DNA from: Arthrospira sp. PCC 9108
GTDB lineage: Bacteria; Cyanobacteriota; Cyanobacteriia; Cyanobacteriales; Microcoleaceae
Direction of reading: 5' to 3'
Length of the DNA stretch: 64,000 nt
Assembly: GCA_016745315.1 (NCBI GenBank)
Contig: CP066886.1
Span: 5,952,501 to 6,016,500, forward strand
Part shown: in pieces, positions 63,359 to 64,000 of the stretch
Layout: each line of letters opens with the position of its first letter
Numbering within the stretch: position 1 is the first letter of the stretch
Translations under genes and position numbers: made by a program
Notes under the pieces: generated by a model
Database searches by the model: none
What the model was told of the DNA's origin: nothing
Seen by the model: only the letters and a program-made list of their open reading frames with translations

Positions 63359-63373
63359 TCACTAATTAAGTAT

Positions 63374-63388
63374 ACTAAACTGTTTGGT
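63374..63388. promoter_or_regulatory. Palindromic operator, site 2, next to the tetR -10 box
   Basis: ACTAAACTGTTTGGT repeats site 1 exactly 30 bases away, about three helical turns, so two dimers would sit on the same face of the DNA. TATAAT follows at 63388-63393 and could be the -10 box of tetR, so the repressor probably controls itself as well as devBCA. Confidence 0.75.
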
Positions 63389-63448
63389 ATAATGACAAGT
63401 AGATCACAAAAATTCACAAGGACTGCCACGGCACGAGGAGAGAATTAG

Positions 63449-64000
63449 ATGGCCAAGAGACAATCTCACCCAGAGACAGGGATGGCCCCCAAAGCAGAAC
63501 AAATTCTTCAGGGGGCGATCGAGGAATTTCTGGCCCACGGCTTTGCAGCTACCAGCATGGATCGGGTAGCTAAAACGGCTGGAGTATCAAAAGCCACCCT
63601 ATATAATCACTTTGGGGATAAGGAAAGTTTGTTTAGTGCCTTAACTGAATATTTAGGGGAAAAACGAATTTTGGACTTTGTAATTGAGGAACCAGAAGAC
63701 CCGGCTATATTTTTAAAAACATGGGCGACTGCAATTTTAAGTCAAATCTTAAATGACCCCGAGTTGCTGTGTTTTTTGCGCTTAATTATTGGGGAATCGG
63801 GAAGGTTTCCAGAACTAGCTCAAGCCTTCATTAGTAACGTTGTTAAAGTAGGAATTAATAGGCTAACTAAGAGTTTAGAATCTTACCCAAAACTCAAGTT
63901 AGCTGATGCGGAAGTGACTGCTAGGGTGATTATGGGAGCATTATTACACTACTTACTAATCCAGGAAATTATGCACGGTGGAGAAATTATGCCCATGGAA
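63449..64000 (+). CDS. TetR/AcrR-family repressor (cut by the window end)
   Basis: The 184 visible codons start MAKRQSHPETGMAPKAEQIL. The N-terminal helix-turn-helix is clear (SMDRVAKTAGVSKATLYNHF), followed by the YLGEKRILDF and FLRLIIGESGRFPELAQAFI pattern of the AcrR/HlyIIR ligand domain with its C-terminal TetR_C-type helices. The stop lies beyond the window. It is divergent from devBCA with two matching operators between them, so it most likely represses that exporter and itself until a ligand binds. Confidence 0.93.
   Translation, partial: MAKRQSHPETGMAPKAEQILQGAIEEFLAHGFAATSMDRVAKTAGVSKATLYNHFGDKESLFSALTEYLGEKRILDFVIEEPEDPAIFLKTWATAILSQILNDPELLCFLRLIIGESGRFPELAQAFISNVVKVGINRLTKSLESYPKLKLADAEVTARVIMGALLHYLLIQEIMHGGEIMPME

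Overview
This window looks like chromosome from a filamentous, non-heterocystous cyanobacterium, most probably Arthrospira (Limnospira, 'spirulina'). The octamer GCGATCGC (HIP1) is scattered through genes and spacers. There is a photosystem II D1 gene, a cytochrome c6 gene whose mature protein resembles, from memory, the Arthrospira c6 protein, and a Ycf37-type photosystem I assembly gene. No rRNA, tRNA or CRISPR array was recognised. Species assignment is from recollection and was not searched.

Layout. 0-6.5 kb: sugar-nucleotide epimerase, a low-complexity protein, YkvA-like protein, hrcA, petJ (cytochrome c6), rfbB and a TPR protein, then a decayed IS200/IS605 tnpB tail. 7-19 kb: CapA-like protein, small proteins, a chemoreceptor next to a periplasmic binding protein, murE, a thioredoxin-fold protein, a dipeptide/oligopeptide-type double ABC ATPase, efp and accB. 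Three genes here (9.0, 9.6 and 17 kb) are each broken by one missing base in a G/C homopolymer. 19.3-19.9 kb is a nine-unit GC-rich repeat field. 20-30 kb: aspartoacylase-like protein, DUF1501 protein, histidine kinase, pncB overlapping an ADP-ribosylglycohydrolase, sdhB with an IS605-type element inserted 28 bp before its start codon, queD and cobU.

30.4-39.7 kb is the most unusual part. Three FHA-domain genes on the minus strand (FHA plus WD40; FHA plus one membrane segment; FHA set inside what looks like a degenerate dynamin-type GTPase domain with two membrane segments) diverge from four consecutive plus-strand genes for acidic coiled-coil proteins of about 300 residues. I recognise no named system with this content and propose it as a candidate membrane-associated scaffold or signalling module.

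39.8-53 kb: holB and tmk, a psbA copy carrying the three substitutions that mark the low-oxygen D1' form, gamma-glutamyltransferase, two tandem DUF4168 proteins, a kinase-like orphan, an amino-acid-type binding protein, ycf37-rplT-rpmI, queF, speD and a pentapeptide-repeat protein. 53-64 kb: a GHL10-type glycosidase, glycosyltransferase, RTX calcium-binding protein, HEAT-repeat protein and SPINDLY-like O-GlcNAc transferase, then a devBCA exporter operon divergent from a tetR gene cut by the window end, with a pair of matching palindromic operators between them.
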